From positions 248,001-312,000 of the forward strand of contig NW_024468254.1 of NCBI RefSeq assembly GCF_002104995.1: a stretch of DNA of 64,000 bases, given 5' to 3'. This document shows, piece by piece, positions 19,833 to 28,632 of the stretch. Each line of letters opens with the position of its first letter. The stretch's first letter is position 1. This DNA is from Linderina pennispora. Taxonomy: Eukaryota; Kickxellomycota; Kickxellomycetes; Kickxellales; Kickxellaceae. A program made the translations under genes and the position numbers. Under the pieces are notes generated by a model. That model was not told where the DNA came from and did not search any database. It saw only the letters and a list, made by a program, of their open reading frames with translations.

Positions 19833-20632
19833 ATGCCACCTCCAGCTGACTATATATTTACTTGTTTCGATAAGGTTCCAAACACCGTCCTGGAAAAAAT
19901 CTTTGCCCATGCAATGAATGGCAATGAGATACCACAGTTCAAAAATAGCTACGGCTCAGACAGGCAACAAACCTCTCCAAGTTCAGCACGCGGTGGACCA
20001 AGCGGATTCCTGACTCTTCTGTCAACACTCTGGTTATTGAGCACCGCATGACAGGACCATGCGACGGTACCGGCGGCCACCGCAAAAGGTGGCACAGTAA
20101 TGTTCGGGCCAGAAAGGACATACGGAAGGTGGATGCCATAGAAAAATCGTCGTCATCATGGACAACAAATGCAAGTGCCTGATTCCTATCGTCGAGCTAC
20201 TCAATGAACTACTCTACCAGCATAAGAACTAGACCGATGTCAAGTCTATCAAGTTTGTCGGCGGTGGCATGTTCAACAAGCCCAAGCTCTCGGACGACGA
20301 TTCCTGCTAGCCAGGCTGCAATTGTTCAGACGTGCACATACATCACCCGAATGAATATCTGCGCATGGCTATGGAGATATTCACTGAGCACATCCCAAAC
20401 GTCACTTTGGTGACACAGCATGTCACCCACCAGCACATTCCTAGATGTGTTTGATATCTATGACCTTAATGCACCCAGCCCTCTGCTCCAATGGCTGTTT
20501 TCACTATACGAGACCAATCTGACCGAGACCCAAATCACATGTCCCATCGTCACGACGCATTACCTGACGGTCGAACCCCACGTCGTCTCGCCCACCTTCG
20601 ACGAACGGTAGCTGGGCCACATCCACCATTAC
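19833..20632 (+). pseudogene. decayed F-box-like/LRR-type gene
   Basis: Successive coding-looking blocks lie in different frames and are broken by stops. It begins at ATG 19833 with an F-box-like segment (DKVPNTVLEKIFAHAMNGNE). It then shifts frame to NLSKFSTRWTKRIPDSSVNT, again to PIVELLNELLYQH, which hits a TAG at 20230 and another in the same frame at 20308. It resumes as EYLRMAMEIFTEHIPNVTLV and finally LLQWLFSLYETNLTETQITC to a stop near 20611. The blocks have the alternating hydrophobic texture of the large F-box-like families in Kickxellomycotina. Several frameshifts plus two in-frame stops argue against a functional product. Confidence 0.5.
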
Positions 20633-20639
20633 TTTGGTA

Positions 20640-22284
20640 AATCACCATCGTGCCGGATTGAGTGACTCCGCGCTCTCAGGATGCTGGACTGTTGAGCAGC
20701 CACGATTTAAAGGTATTGAGTCAAGAGGCTGTTTATTTCATTTCATATCACCAAATCATAGTTTGCCTACATGTCCTCGCATACCTTCAGCATGATCATT
20801 CAGCGTTCTGACCACCAAGGTGCTCTTGTTTTAAGACTCGATTTCGCCCATTTGCAATTCAATGAGGGCTATGATGATGATGACAACTTGTATGTAGCAT
20901 GTCACCAGTCAGTCTGATAGTTGCTTGTCCAAGGTATAGCAGACTATTCAGGCTCAGCTTCGCAAACAAGTCAGATTGGACCGCACCAGGAATGTAAAAG
21001 CTCTTTTGGTCAAGAAGGCATATCGCTAGGTCCATTGCGGTTTGATCAGTGGTAGTAAATATCCATTTTTTTTTGCAGAAAGGGGTAACATGATGGGAAT
21101 AAATGCTAGTGGACGAGACCTGATAGTGTTTCAGGAACCAGGCACCGAAAGTGCAAACACGCTGCTACCACACACACCCATCCAGTACATGTAGCATTTG
21201 CCAGTCGGAGATGGCACAACCGATGGATTAGGTCTGAGAGGTTTGGGTAATTTCTGGTTTATTCGTGAAAAATATACAAAAAATATTTTACATTACCTTG
21301 ATACCTAAAGCAGAGAAACATATGATGTTTAGTTGCCAGTGTCATTGCATAGTATAGTAGGTTAAGAACAGAGGGGCGTGATTTGAAGGGTCAGGGTAAT
21401 ATTGGTAAGATATGGTAGTTATCGTCACGCTTGCATCGGTAGCAGAACTGAACTAAGTTTGGTCATCATTTCAAATCAAGAAAGGAAGCACAAGGGGATT
21501 CCAATACATACCACTCAAGTCGGCCGCGTGCTGCCACACCGGAGCCCTGAACGGGTGCCTAAGAGGTTATAACCTAACTCCAAGCAAAAAAGCAAGTTTA
21601 GCAAATAAGTCTGATTGCGATCCGAGGCCACATCCACTGGGTGTGTGGGTAGGGGAGCTCAGATGGTGATGCATGTTTTGTGTATAATCACGTATGACTC
21701 ATAATAAGGTGGTAAAGAGTATCATCAGGGCAAGGGCAGTAGCTTTCACAAGGGAAAGAGCAACCTGAAGAAGGGCGATGGTGTACCTTTCGTGAGTCTA
21801 TAGCGATAAACGGGATCGATTTAGTGGACAACGCAGTGGTGGCACAGACCCATGTGCGGGTTCAAAGGATAAAAAGTCATAAAAGAGGAATTTCTGTAAA
21901 GGTTAATGGTCGACATAGCTGTCAAGCGAAGGAGCGATGATTAAGTCTCCTGCGACAAATTCAGTGTTCAGTTTTATAATCACCCTTCTGGAGTGCGACA
22001 AAAAGCAGCAGAGGCAAGAGCGGATACGTACGCGAAGCACTAAAGAGTAGATGAATGTGTGGTGGAGAAGCAGAGACAAGGAGCGTCGACGGATAGCCGC
22101 CGGGCGGCAGGCGGGCTTTATAGTGGGCTCTGGATCGGATGCGGGAGATAAAATTTTTCTTCGCCGGCTCGGCTCCAAAATCCAGAGTCGCATGGTGGCT
22201 CTCCAATAATCACGCGTAATCAGCCCAGCACTATTTTTGTTCAGGCTGGCAGAATGCCGCCTGGCCAGTGGGTGTCAATTCATC
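20640..22284. other. gene-poor region upstream of SWI5
   Basis: This is about 1.6 kb, lower in GC than its neighbours, with no open frame worth calling. It contains A/T-rich patches (around 21260-21290) and a short TGATGATGATGA run near 20870. It may contain further decayed sequence continuing the pseudogene to the left, plus the SWI5 promoter at the right end. Confidence 0.5.
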
Positions 22285-22617
22285 ATGAGCGACTCACCAA
22301 CAAAGGGCAAGCGCAGGCCCCTGGCTGCCGACACCAGAGGGCTGGCATCGCAGGGCGACCGCAAGAGCGAGCTCCGGGACACCATCGATGTGCTGCAGAA
22401 GGAGCTTAGGGCTCAGAAAGAAAAACGCGACGCGCTGCTGGCAAACGGCATTGGAGTCGAGAAAGCACGGGGGCTGACGGACGCGCACATTGAGCGGCTG
22501 CACCGGTACAACGACATCAAGGATGCTGGGCAGATTCTGTTCGGCAAGCTAGCAGATGTCCAGGGAAAGCTGGTCAAGGACATGTACAGCGCATACAGCG
22601 TGGATCTGGACGACTAG
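22285..22617 (+). CDS. SWI5: DNA repair protein Swi5
   Basis: The 110-residue protein is typical of Swi5, which with Sfr1 forms a mediator that stabilises Rad51 filaments in homologous recombination. The diagnostic C-terminal half is visible: a coiled coil (DTIDVLQKELRAQKEKRDAL), then IERLHRYNDIKDAGQILFGK and MYSAYSVDLDD. The ATG at 22285 gives a short basic N-terminus (MSDSPTKGKRRP) and is preferred over the open frame upstream. The stop is only 72 bases before the BBP start codon on the same strand. Confidence 0.8.
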   Translation: MSDSPTKGKRRPLAADTRGLASQGDRKSELRDTIDVLQKELRAQKEKRDALLANGIGVEKARGLTDAHIERLHRYNDIKDAGQILFGKLADVQGKLVKDMYSAYSVDLDD

Positions 22618-22689
22618 ATTGTGATCAAGCCTTTTCTCCTTTATTGCTTGCAAATTACACAAATACTTTTAATTCTTTACTTGAAAAGA

Positions 22690-24336
22690 ATGAGCTGGAG
22701 GCCGACAGGCACAAATAGCGTCCCGCTGGGCGCAGCACGCGACGTGACAGAAGGCAGCGAGAAGACAGTCAAAATAGACCTGCAGGCAGCCATTGAGCGG
22801 GCACAGCTGGTGGCCAGCTCGATTCTGCCGCAGAAAAAGGCCGACAGCGGGCCAGTACCGGTGGCACCAGCGCCGGTCGCGGCGGATGACGGCGGGGAGC
22901 GCAAGCGGCGGCGGCGTAACCGGTGGGGAGCAGTGGAATCGGCGGCGCCAATGGCAGCAACGGCGCTGGCAGGGGCGATGACGAAGGAACAGGTAGAGGG
23001 CTACGCGGCAGTGGTGCGAATCGACGAAATCACGCGCAAGCTGAAAACCAACGACGTGGTACCCCAGGATGGGCAGCGGTCGCCGTCGCCGCCGCCAACA
23101 TACAATGCCGAGGGCAAGCGCACGAACACGCGCGAGGCACGGTACCGCAAGCGTCTGGAGGAGGAGCGCGGGCTGCTGGTTGAAGAGCAGCTGCGGCGGG
23201 ACGCCAGCTACCGGCCGCCGGCTGACTACAAGAAGAAGTCGAAGCACTCAGAGAAGGTGTTTATTCCGGTGGAGGAGAACCCTGGGCTGAACTTCATCGG
23301 CTTGCTGATTGGCCCGCGTGGCAACACGCTGAAGAAGATCGAGGGTGACTCGGGCACCAAGATCTCGATTCGCGGGCGCGGGTCGATCAAGGAGGGGAAG
23401 CGACGCGACGACATGCATATTCCGGGAGCTGATGAGGACCTGCATTGCCTGGTGCAAGCCGACAGCGAGGAGAAGGTGCGGAAGGGCGTGCGGATTGTCC
23501 AGGAGATCATCCAGAAGGCGTGCGTGACACCCGAAGGCCACAACGACCTGAAGCGCAATCAGCTGCGCGAGCTGGCGGCACTCAACGGAACTCTGCGTGA
23601 CGACGAGGGCCAGGCATGTACCAACTGCGGGGCGCTGGGCCACCGGCGGTGGGAGTGCCCGGAGCAGAAAAACGTAACAGTGAGTCTTGTCTGCCGCGTG
23701 TGCGGTGGCAAGGGTCATATTGCACGTGACTGCACGCAGCGCCATGACCCGGCGGCGCTGGAGCAGGCCAGAGAGCGCGACCAGCAGCTCAACTCGGAGT
23801 ACCTGAACCTGATGGCCGAGCTGGGCGAGGACGTGCCCAGGCCGAGCGCGCCCAGCAGCGCCCAGCAGCAGCCGGCGCCGTGGACGCGGAACCCCGACAG
23901 CGGATCACGAACTGCTACGCCGCCACCGCTTCCCGCCGGTCCACCACCGCCGGTGCGGTTATCGCCGAGTTACCGGCCACCGCAGCCGCCGTCGACGCCG
24001 CCATGGCTTCGCAATCGGTCTTCGCACGGGCAGCCGGCGTACCAAGGATATGGATCGGTGCAGCAGAATGCACAATGGGATGGCAGTCAGGGCGGATATG
24101 CTCAGTATTACCAGGCGCCGGCCGCGCAGCAGTACGACTATTACTATGGTGCGAACGGATACCAGCAGGCTCCGCCTCCAACCAATGCTCCACCGCCGCC
24201 TCCAGCTAATGCTCCACCACCACCGCCAGCCGACGAGCAACCTCCTCCACCACCACCGCCAGCCGACGAGCAACCTCCTCCACCACCACCACCACCAGCG
24301 TCGCCCCCACCGCCCCCTCCTCCTGGCGATGAGTGA
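22690..24336 (+). CDS. MSL5: branch-point binding protein (SF1/Msl5)
   Basis: The 548-residue protein recognises the intron branch point in the early spliceosome. Domains in order: a UHM-ligand motif ERKRRRRNRW at about 70-79, which in SF1 binds U2AF65; an SPSP motif at 131-134 followed by TYNAEGKRTNTREARYR; a KH/QUA2 domain at about 185-305 with the GPRG loop at 208-211; two CCHC zinc knuckles, CTNCGALGHRRWEC (310-323) and CRVCGGKGHIARDC (335-348); and a long proline-rich tail with repeated PPPPPA(N/D) units. All key residues are present. The start at 22690 gives the standard short N-terminus MSWRPTGTNS. Confidence 0.93.
   Translation: MSWRPTGTNSVPLGAARDVTEGSEKTVKIDLQAAIERAQLVASSILPQKKADSGPVPVAPAPVAADDGGERKRRRRNRWGAVESAAPMAATALAGAMTKEQVEGYAAVVRIDEITRKLKTNDVVPQDGQRSPSPPPTYNAEGKRTNTREARYRKRLEEERGLLVEEQLRRDASYRPPADYKKKSKHSEKVFIPVEENPGLNFIGLLIGPRGNTLKKIEGDSGTKISIRGRGSIKEGKRRDDMHIPGADEDLHCLVQADSEEKVRKGVRIVQEIIQKACVTPEGHNDLKRNQLRELAALNGTLRDDEGQACTNCGALGHRRWECPEQKNVTVSLVCRVCGGKGHIARDCTQRHDPAALEQARERDQQLNSEYLNLMAELGEDVPRPSAPSSAQQQPAPWTRNPDSGSRTATPPPLPAGPPPPVRLSPSYRPPQPPSTPPWLRNRSSHGQPAYQGYGSVQQNAQWDGSQGGYAQYYQAPAAQQYDYYYGANGYQQAPPPTNAPPPPPANAPPPPPADEQPPPPPPPADEQPPPPPPPPASPPPPPPPGDE
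24205..24320 (+). repeat. proline-codon tandem repeat inside the BBP tail
   Basis: About 115 bases of near-repeats encode PPPPPANA, PPPPPADEQ and PPPPPPPADEQ. Two units of about 30 bases containing CCAGCCGACGAGCAACC are nearly identical. The repeat is in frame and extends the disordered tail; the number of units is likely variable between strains. Confidence 0.7.
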
Positions 24337-24460
24337 ATCTTTGCAGGATCTTTATCGGCCAATCTTGTGGTTCAATGAATCACACAGCTTTTTTTCCTTC
24401 TCTTCTCTTCCACTTTTACTTTTTCTACAACTTTCCACTGCTCTTATTTGCTCTAGAAAA

Positions 24461-25117
24461 ATGGTCGTTGCCAAGATTGCGCCGTCGCTTCTGTCTGGCG
24501 ATTTCGCCAAGCTCGCCGATGAGTGCGAGCGCATGCTCAGCCTGGGCGCCGACTACCTGCACATGGATGTCATGGACGGGCATTTTGTGCCGAACCTGAC
24601 GCTGGGAGCGCCGATAATCAAGAGCCTGCGGCCGCACACCAAGGGCTTCCTGGACTGCCACCTGATGGTGTCTGAGCCGGAGAGGTGGGTGGATGATTTT
24701 GCCGAGGCCGGAGCGGATCTGTTCTGCTTCCACATCGAGGTTGCCAAAGACGTCAAGGCATTGATTGAGCGCGTGCATGAACGCGGGATGAAGGCCGGCC
24801 TGGCGATCAAGCCTGGGACATCCATCGAGGATGCATACGAGTACGCAGGACTGGTGGACCAGGTGCTGGTGATGACGGTGGAGCCTGGGTTCGGCGGACA
24901 GGCATTTATGGGCGAGTGCATGGAGAAGGTGGAGAAGCTGCGGAAGCGGTTCCCGGACCTGGACATTGAGGTGGACGGCGGACTGGCGCCCGAAAACATT
25001 GCGGTGGCGGCCAAGGCCGGCGCCAATGTGATTGTCGCAGGGTCGTCTATTTTCAAGGCCAAGGCGCCGGAGGAGGTCATTGCGCTGTTCCGCAAGACCA
25101 TCAACGAGGCACAGTAG
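24461..25117 (+). CDS. RPE1: ribulose-phosphate 3-epimerase
   Basis: The 218-residue TIM-barrel enzyme interconverts ribulose 5-phosphate and xylulose 5-phosphate in the pentose phosphate pathway. Motifs: APSLLSGDFAKL, YLHMDVMDGHFVPNLTLG (metal and catalytic Asp), DCHLMV, VMTVEPGFGGQAFM (flexible phosphate loop), IEVDGGL (second catalytic Asp) and VAGSSIF (phosphate binding). Length is normal. The ATG at 24461 follows a C/T-rich leader and fits the family N-terminus; the frame remains open upstream only because it runs through the shifted frame of the BBP tail. Confidence 0.95.
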   Translation: MVVAKIAPSLLSGDFAKLADECERMLSLGADYLHMDVMDGHFVPNLTLGAPIIKSLRPHTKGFLDCHLMVSEPERWVDDFAEAGADLFCFHIEVAKDVKALIERVHERGMKAGLAIKPGTSIEDAYEYAGLVDQVLVMTVEPGFGGQAFMGECMEKVEKLRKRFPDLDIEVDGGLAPENIAVAAKAGANVIVAGSSIFKAKAPEEVIALFRKTINEAQ

Positions 25118-25152
25118 ACTAGAAAGTTTTTTTAAATAAAATCTTTTTGGTT

Positions 25153-25596
25153 TTAGTCTTGCAGGCTCGTGTCTATGTAGGCGTCGTAGAGGTCGCAGTA
25201 CTGGGAGTGGATCTCGTAGAGATCTTTGCGCAGGCTGGCGATGGTGTTCTCGTAGGACTGGATGGTCTCGAGCATGCGCTGGTGCCGGTTTTCAAGTTCC
25301 TCTCTGGTCTGCCAGGCATCAGCAGGCTCGGGAGAGTCAGTCGCCACATATACGCTGCGTGTAAGCGGCGGGCGAACCAATTTGCGGATCTCGTTAACGC
25401 GCAGCCAGATGTTCTCGCGATAATTGCAGTGCATTGGGCATGTACATGTATCAGATGGCGGGTCGTCGTGGCAGGGGCAGGTGCAGTGGATGTCGGAGCA
25501 GACTTTCGGGGGGCCTGAGTTGATGTAGTCGGCCAGCATGAGCATGCAGGCGGCGATGAAGGCAAAGCGCACGGCAGGAGAAATTGCAGCAAGCAT
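25153..25596 (-). CDS. small Cys/His-rich protein with N-terminal hydrophobic segment, unrecognised
   Basis: The 147-residue protein resembles no family I know. Residues 5-22 are hydrophobic (signal peptide or membrane anchor). Residues 33-57 hold seven cysteines and three histidines arranged as two similar knots: HCTCPCH at 37-43 and CTCPMHC at 51-57, separated by an acidic Pro-rich linker. Residues about 96-135 form a predicted coiled coil (TREELENRHQRMLETIQSYE). The Cys/His pattern suggests metal binding or disulfide pairing. It is convergent with RPE1 (35 bases between stops) and downstream of tRNase Z on the same strand (about 170 bases). Confidence 0.55.
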   Translation of the reverse strand: MLAAISPAVRFAFIAACMLMLADYINSGPPKVCSDIHCTCPCHDDPPSDTCTCPMHCNYRENIWLRVNEIRKLVRPPLTRSVYVATDSPEPADAWQTREELENRHQRMLETIQSYENTIASLRKDLYEIHSQYCDLYDAYIDTSLQD

Positions 25597-25767
25597 TGTC
25601 TCTGGGTGAAAGAAGGTGTATAAATTCCCTGGAATACATGTGCGGGCTGCATAGGGGCTTTATATGCATGGTAGCTGACGCCAATATGAACGGGGGCATT
25701 GGGTGTGTTTTTTTTACAGGAAACAAAAAAAGCCATATGTGATTTGTGATCAAAGTGCATGGAGTGT

Positions 25768-28341
25768 CTATTTTTGCAGCTTGTTCGCGGTCGTCTTTTT
25801 GGGCGGACTCTTAGGATCCTCCTCATCGACATCCTCGGCCTCCTCAGCAGCCAGGGCGCGGATCTCGTTACGCAAGACCTGACGCAACTTCGCGGCATTC
25901 TTCCTATATCTGGCGATATCGGCGGGGCCGTAGGCTGACATATCAAAGGCCGAGGCAATGTTCAGGTTGCCCAGCAGCTCCTGCGTCCCCTCGTAATCCA
26001 CAGGCGCCGGGCCATCCACCAGCGGGCCGAGCCGCGGCACACTGGCACTGCAGATAGCCGGGGCGCTCCACCGCGGCAGCGCCAGACACCGCTGGCTGAA
26101 ATGCGTCATCAGCAGGTTCTCTGCCTGCATGGCTACAGCCATGGCCACGGCCTCGCTGACCGTCGTGTGGCGCTTGGCTATCGCGTCCTCCAGCAGATCG
26201 TCCGAGTGCGTCGCCTCATGCAAAAGCACTGTCACCGGCGTGCGCCGGCCCAGGTCTACCAGGCTCTTGCATGGCCGCGTGTCGCCCGAATACACCAGCC
26301 GCCAGCCCGACTGGTGCGTCATGGCCAGGCCGTATGCCCACGGGCAGTGGACCACGCCGCACGTGGCCAGCTCCGTCAGCCCCAGCGCAGCCTTGGCCTG
26401 GCCTAGCAGCGCGCGGGCCGCGGAGGACCGCCCGTCAATGCGTGCGTCCTGGCAGTCAATGAAGTCAATGCGCTCCAGGCCCAGCGGCTGCACGCCAGCA
26501 AAGTCGTTGAGCCAGGCATGGAACCGAGCCGGCGCCAGCACTGTGAGCCGCTTGGACGGCTCCGAGAGCCTGGCCCACTCGTGCAGGAGCAGGATGGCGC
26601 CTAGGTGGTGGTCGGCGTGCATGTGCGAGATGTACAGCAGGCGCAGCGACTGCACGAACTGCTCAAAGGTCTTGGGAATGCGGCGATTGTGCGGGTTAAG
26701 GCGCTGGTGGCCCAGGAACCGCTTGAGCTGTGCCACTGTCGACTCGCCGCAGTCCAGCACCACGCCGCCGTAGCCGGGCACGTCCAGGATATTGGCGCTG
26801 ACGTTGCGGTAGATGCTGGGCACCGACGACCCGGTGCCGATCGGACACACCACCAGGCCTGACTCCCTGCCCTGCACTTCTGTCGGGCTCGTCGTGGGCG
26901 CCTCGTCATTCGGCTCGCCAGCATACAGGGTGCCGGCCTGGGCACTGGCCAGCATCGCCTCGGGCGTGCGCAGCTCCGGCACATCGTCGGTGACCAGGCG
27001 CGGACGCGGCTCGACCTCGAACCGCAGCAGGCTCTGCGCCCGCACGACATTCTTCCCTTGCAGAAACGCATCCAGCGGCAGCTCGGCCGTCCCGCTGCTC
27101 ATTGGCAGCACATAGGCAAGCGGATCCACCGCCGCCATGGCCGCCTGGACGCGCAGATGGCGCTGGAACGGATTGCCATCGGGGACCACCTCCGGAGCAC
27201 TGACCATATGCTGCACGTGCTTTGCGAACCCACCCGCCCACTGCCGGTACCGCGCGTCCGTCGCCACGCCTGCACCCAGCGCATGCACCACCACCAGCAG
27301 CCGCTCGCTCCCCTGCAACGCCAGCAGCTGCTGGTTATTAGTGACGCTTTCAATGTACGCCGGGCTTGGGCATTCGATGATCGCGAAAACACGGCCCGGG
27401 CGTGTCGCGCCGACGCACTGCTCCGGGCGGATCGGTCCATTCGGTCCCTCGACGGTCTCGCCGCGCTGCAGCCGCCCGTACAGTGGGCCGGGCCGCAAGC
27501 CCAGGGCCTGCGCAGCCTTGACATCGAATTTGCCTGGCACCTCAGGGCCCTCGCAGATGTAGCAGAGCGCAGCCTCGGTGGGCGTGGCTGCGGGCAGGCT
27601 GGTTTCCGAGATATGTCGGGTGCGCTGCTCCGGCGACCGCGCGCGCTTCTGCCCCGGCTCGTCGGCCAGGCGCTGCTCGATCTCGCCGCCCGAGCATTTC
27701 TTATAGTAGCCCTTTTTCTGCTGCACCAGCGGGGTTTTGCGGCGGCCCGTCTGCTGCTCTGCCTGCGGCTTGCCGAATGCGCGGGCAATCAGCTGGTGCC
27801 TTATCTGCATGTCGTTGGACTCGTCAATGGCCAGCTCCTGGGCCCGCGGCGTGTAGTGGGCCGGGTATACATGCACCGCCCTGACCTTGAGGTTGTCGTC
27901 CTGGAACACATCATTGGGCGACCGCATTTCGTTGGCGCTGACGCCCATATTCCCGCGCAGAATGAAGTGCCGGGTGGCTGCCAGGGCATGGGCCAGGTTG
28001 GGTCCGCCGCTGACCCGCAGGTTCTGCGTGCCGCCGTCTGCCAGCGTCAGGAGCATGCCGGGCAGTCCGCCCATGGCCTCCCAGTGGACGCGTGTCAGGA
28101 AAATGTTGCCCAGCCGGCTCAGCCGCAGTTTGTTCTCGAAGCTCAGCCGCTGCACGCCCTCGCCGCAGTTGAACAGATAGCGGCCCTTGTCGAAATGCAC
28201 CAGCACCGACGTCGCTGAGGTCGTGTGCGTGGCGGGGCTGACGATTTGGATGCTCCACTTCATGGCAAGTGTGGTGCTGGTGTGGATACTGCGTGTGTGT
28301 CTGCTTATGTCGTGGCCCAGCCGCCGAATCCAAACGCGCAT
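25768..28341 (-). CDS. TRZ1: long-form tRNase Z (ELAC2/Trz1)
   Basis: The 857-residue long-form ribonuclease Z cuts the 3' trailer from nuclear and mitochondrial pre-tRNAs. The N-terminal half is the inactive beta-lactamase domain (VLVHFDKGRYLFNCGEGVQR, the family-specific GEG motif). The C-terminal half is catalytic: PIGTGSSVPS, VVLDCGESTVAQL, the metal motif HMHADHH at residues 573-579, YSGDTRPC, HEATHSDDLLEDA and MTHFSQR. Residues 1-26 (MRVWIRRLGHDISRHTRSIH) look like a mitochondrial presequence. A second ATG at residue 27 (28263) would give a form without it. The C-terminus is Lys-rich. A low-conservation linker lies at about 180-260. Confidence 0.9.
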   Translation of the reverse strand: MRVWIRRLGHDISRHTRSIHTSTTLAMKWSIQIVSPATHTTSATSVLVHFDKGRYLFNCGEGVQRLSFENKLRLSRLGNIFLTRVHWEAMGGLPGMLLTLADGGTQNLRVSGGPNLAHALAATRHFILRGNMGVSANEMRSPNDVFQDDNLKVRAVHVYPAHYTPRAQELAIDESNDMQIRHQLIARAFGKPQAEQQTGRRKTPLVQQKKGYYKKCSGGEIEQRLADEPGQKRARSPEQRTRHISETSLPAATPTEAALCYICEGPEVPGKFDVKAAQALGLRPGPLYGRLQRGETVEGPNGPIRPEQCVGATRPGRVFAIIECPSPAYIESVTNNQQLLALQGSERLLVVVHALGAGVATDARYRQWAGGFAKHVQHMVSAPEVVPDGNPFQRHLRVQAAMAAVDPLAYVLPMSSGTAELPLDAFLQGKNVVRAQSLLRFEVEPRPRLVTDDVPELRTPEAMLASAQAGTLYAGEPNDEAPTTSPTEVQGRESGLVVCPIGTGSSVPSIYRNVSANILDVPGYGGVVLDCGESTVAQLKRFLGHQRLNPHNRRIPKTFEQFVQSLRLLYISHMHADHHLGAILLLHEWARLSEPSKRLTVLAPARFHAWLNDFAGVQPLGLERIDFIDCQDARIDGRSSAARALLGQAKAALGLTELATCGVVHCPWAYGLAMTHQSGWRLVYSGDTRPCKSLVDLGRRTPVTVLLHEATHSDDLLEDAIAKRHTTVSEAVAMAVAMQAENLLMTHFSQRCLALPRWSAPAICSASVPRLGPLVDGPAPVDYEGTQELLGNLNIASAFDMSAYGPADIARYRKNAAKLRQVLRNEIRALAAEEAEDVDEEDPKSPPKKTTANKLQK

Positions 28342-28632
28342 TTAGCTGCGAAAACTGCTTTCCTTATGTTGCTCCGGTCCCAAACTCTTGCCGCCTCTGG
28401 TCGCTTGGTGCTGTAAAATAATAGTGCGTAAGATAATGCTCACAAAGAAAAGATACAAGAGCAGGAAAGGCAGTCGGTCTGATTTTTTTTTTGCTGATGA
28501 TGTTGATGGAAAAGGTAGAAAAAAATTTCTTGATCGATGAGAGCCGAACCACCAAAGCCAAAAAAAATCATCTTAATGCTGGCCTGGCAGTCCATCAAGG
28601 AGATGTCACAGAAACCATGTGCTTTATTGTTG
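28342..28632. other. gap between the Gag-like gene and TRZ1
   Basis: This 291-base interval is A/T-rich, with a run of about nine Ts near 28482. It serves as the 3' end of the Gag-like gene and the promoter of TRZ1. I see no gene in it. Confidence 0.5.

Noticed and set aside
24144-24362. Gly-rich minus-strand frame
   Set aside because: It is the complement of the proline-codon repeat in the BBP tail.
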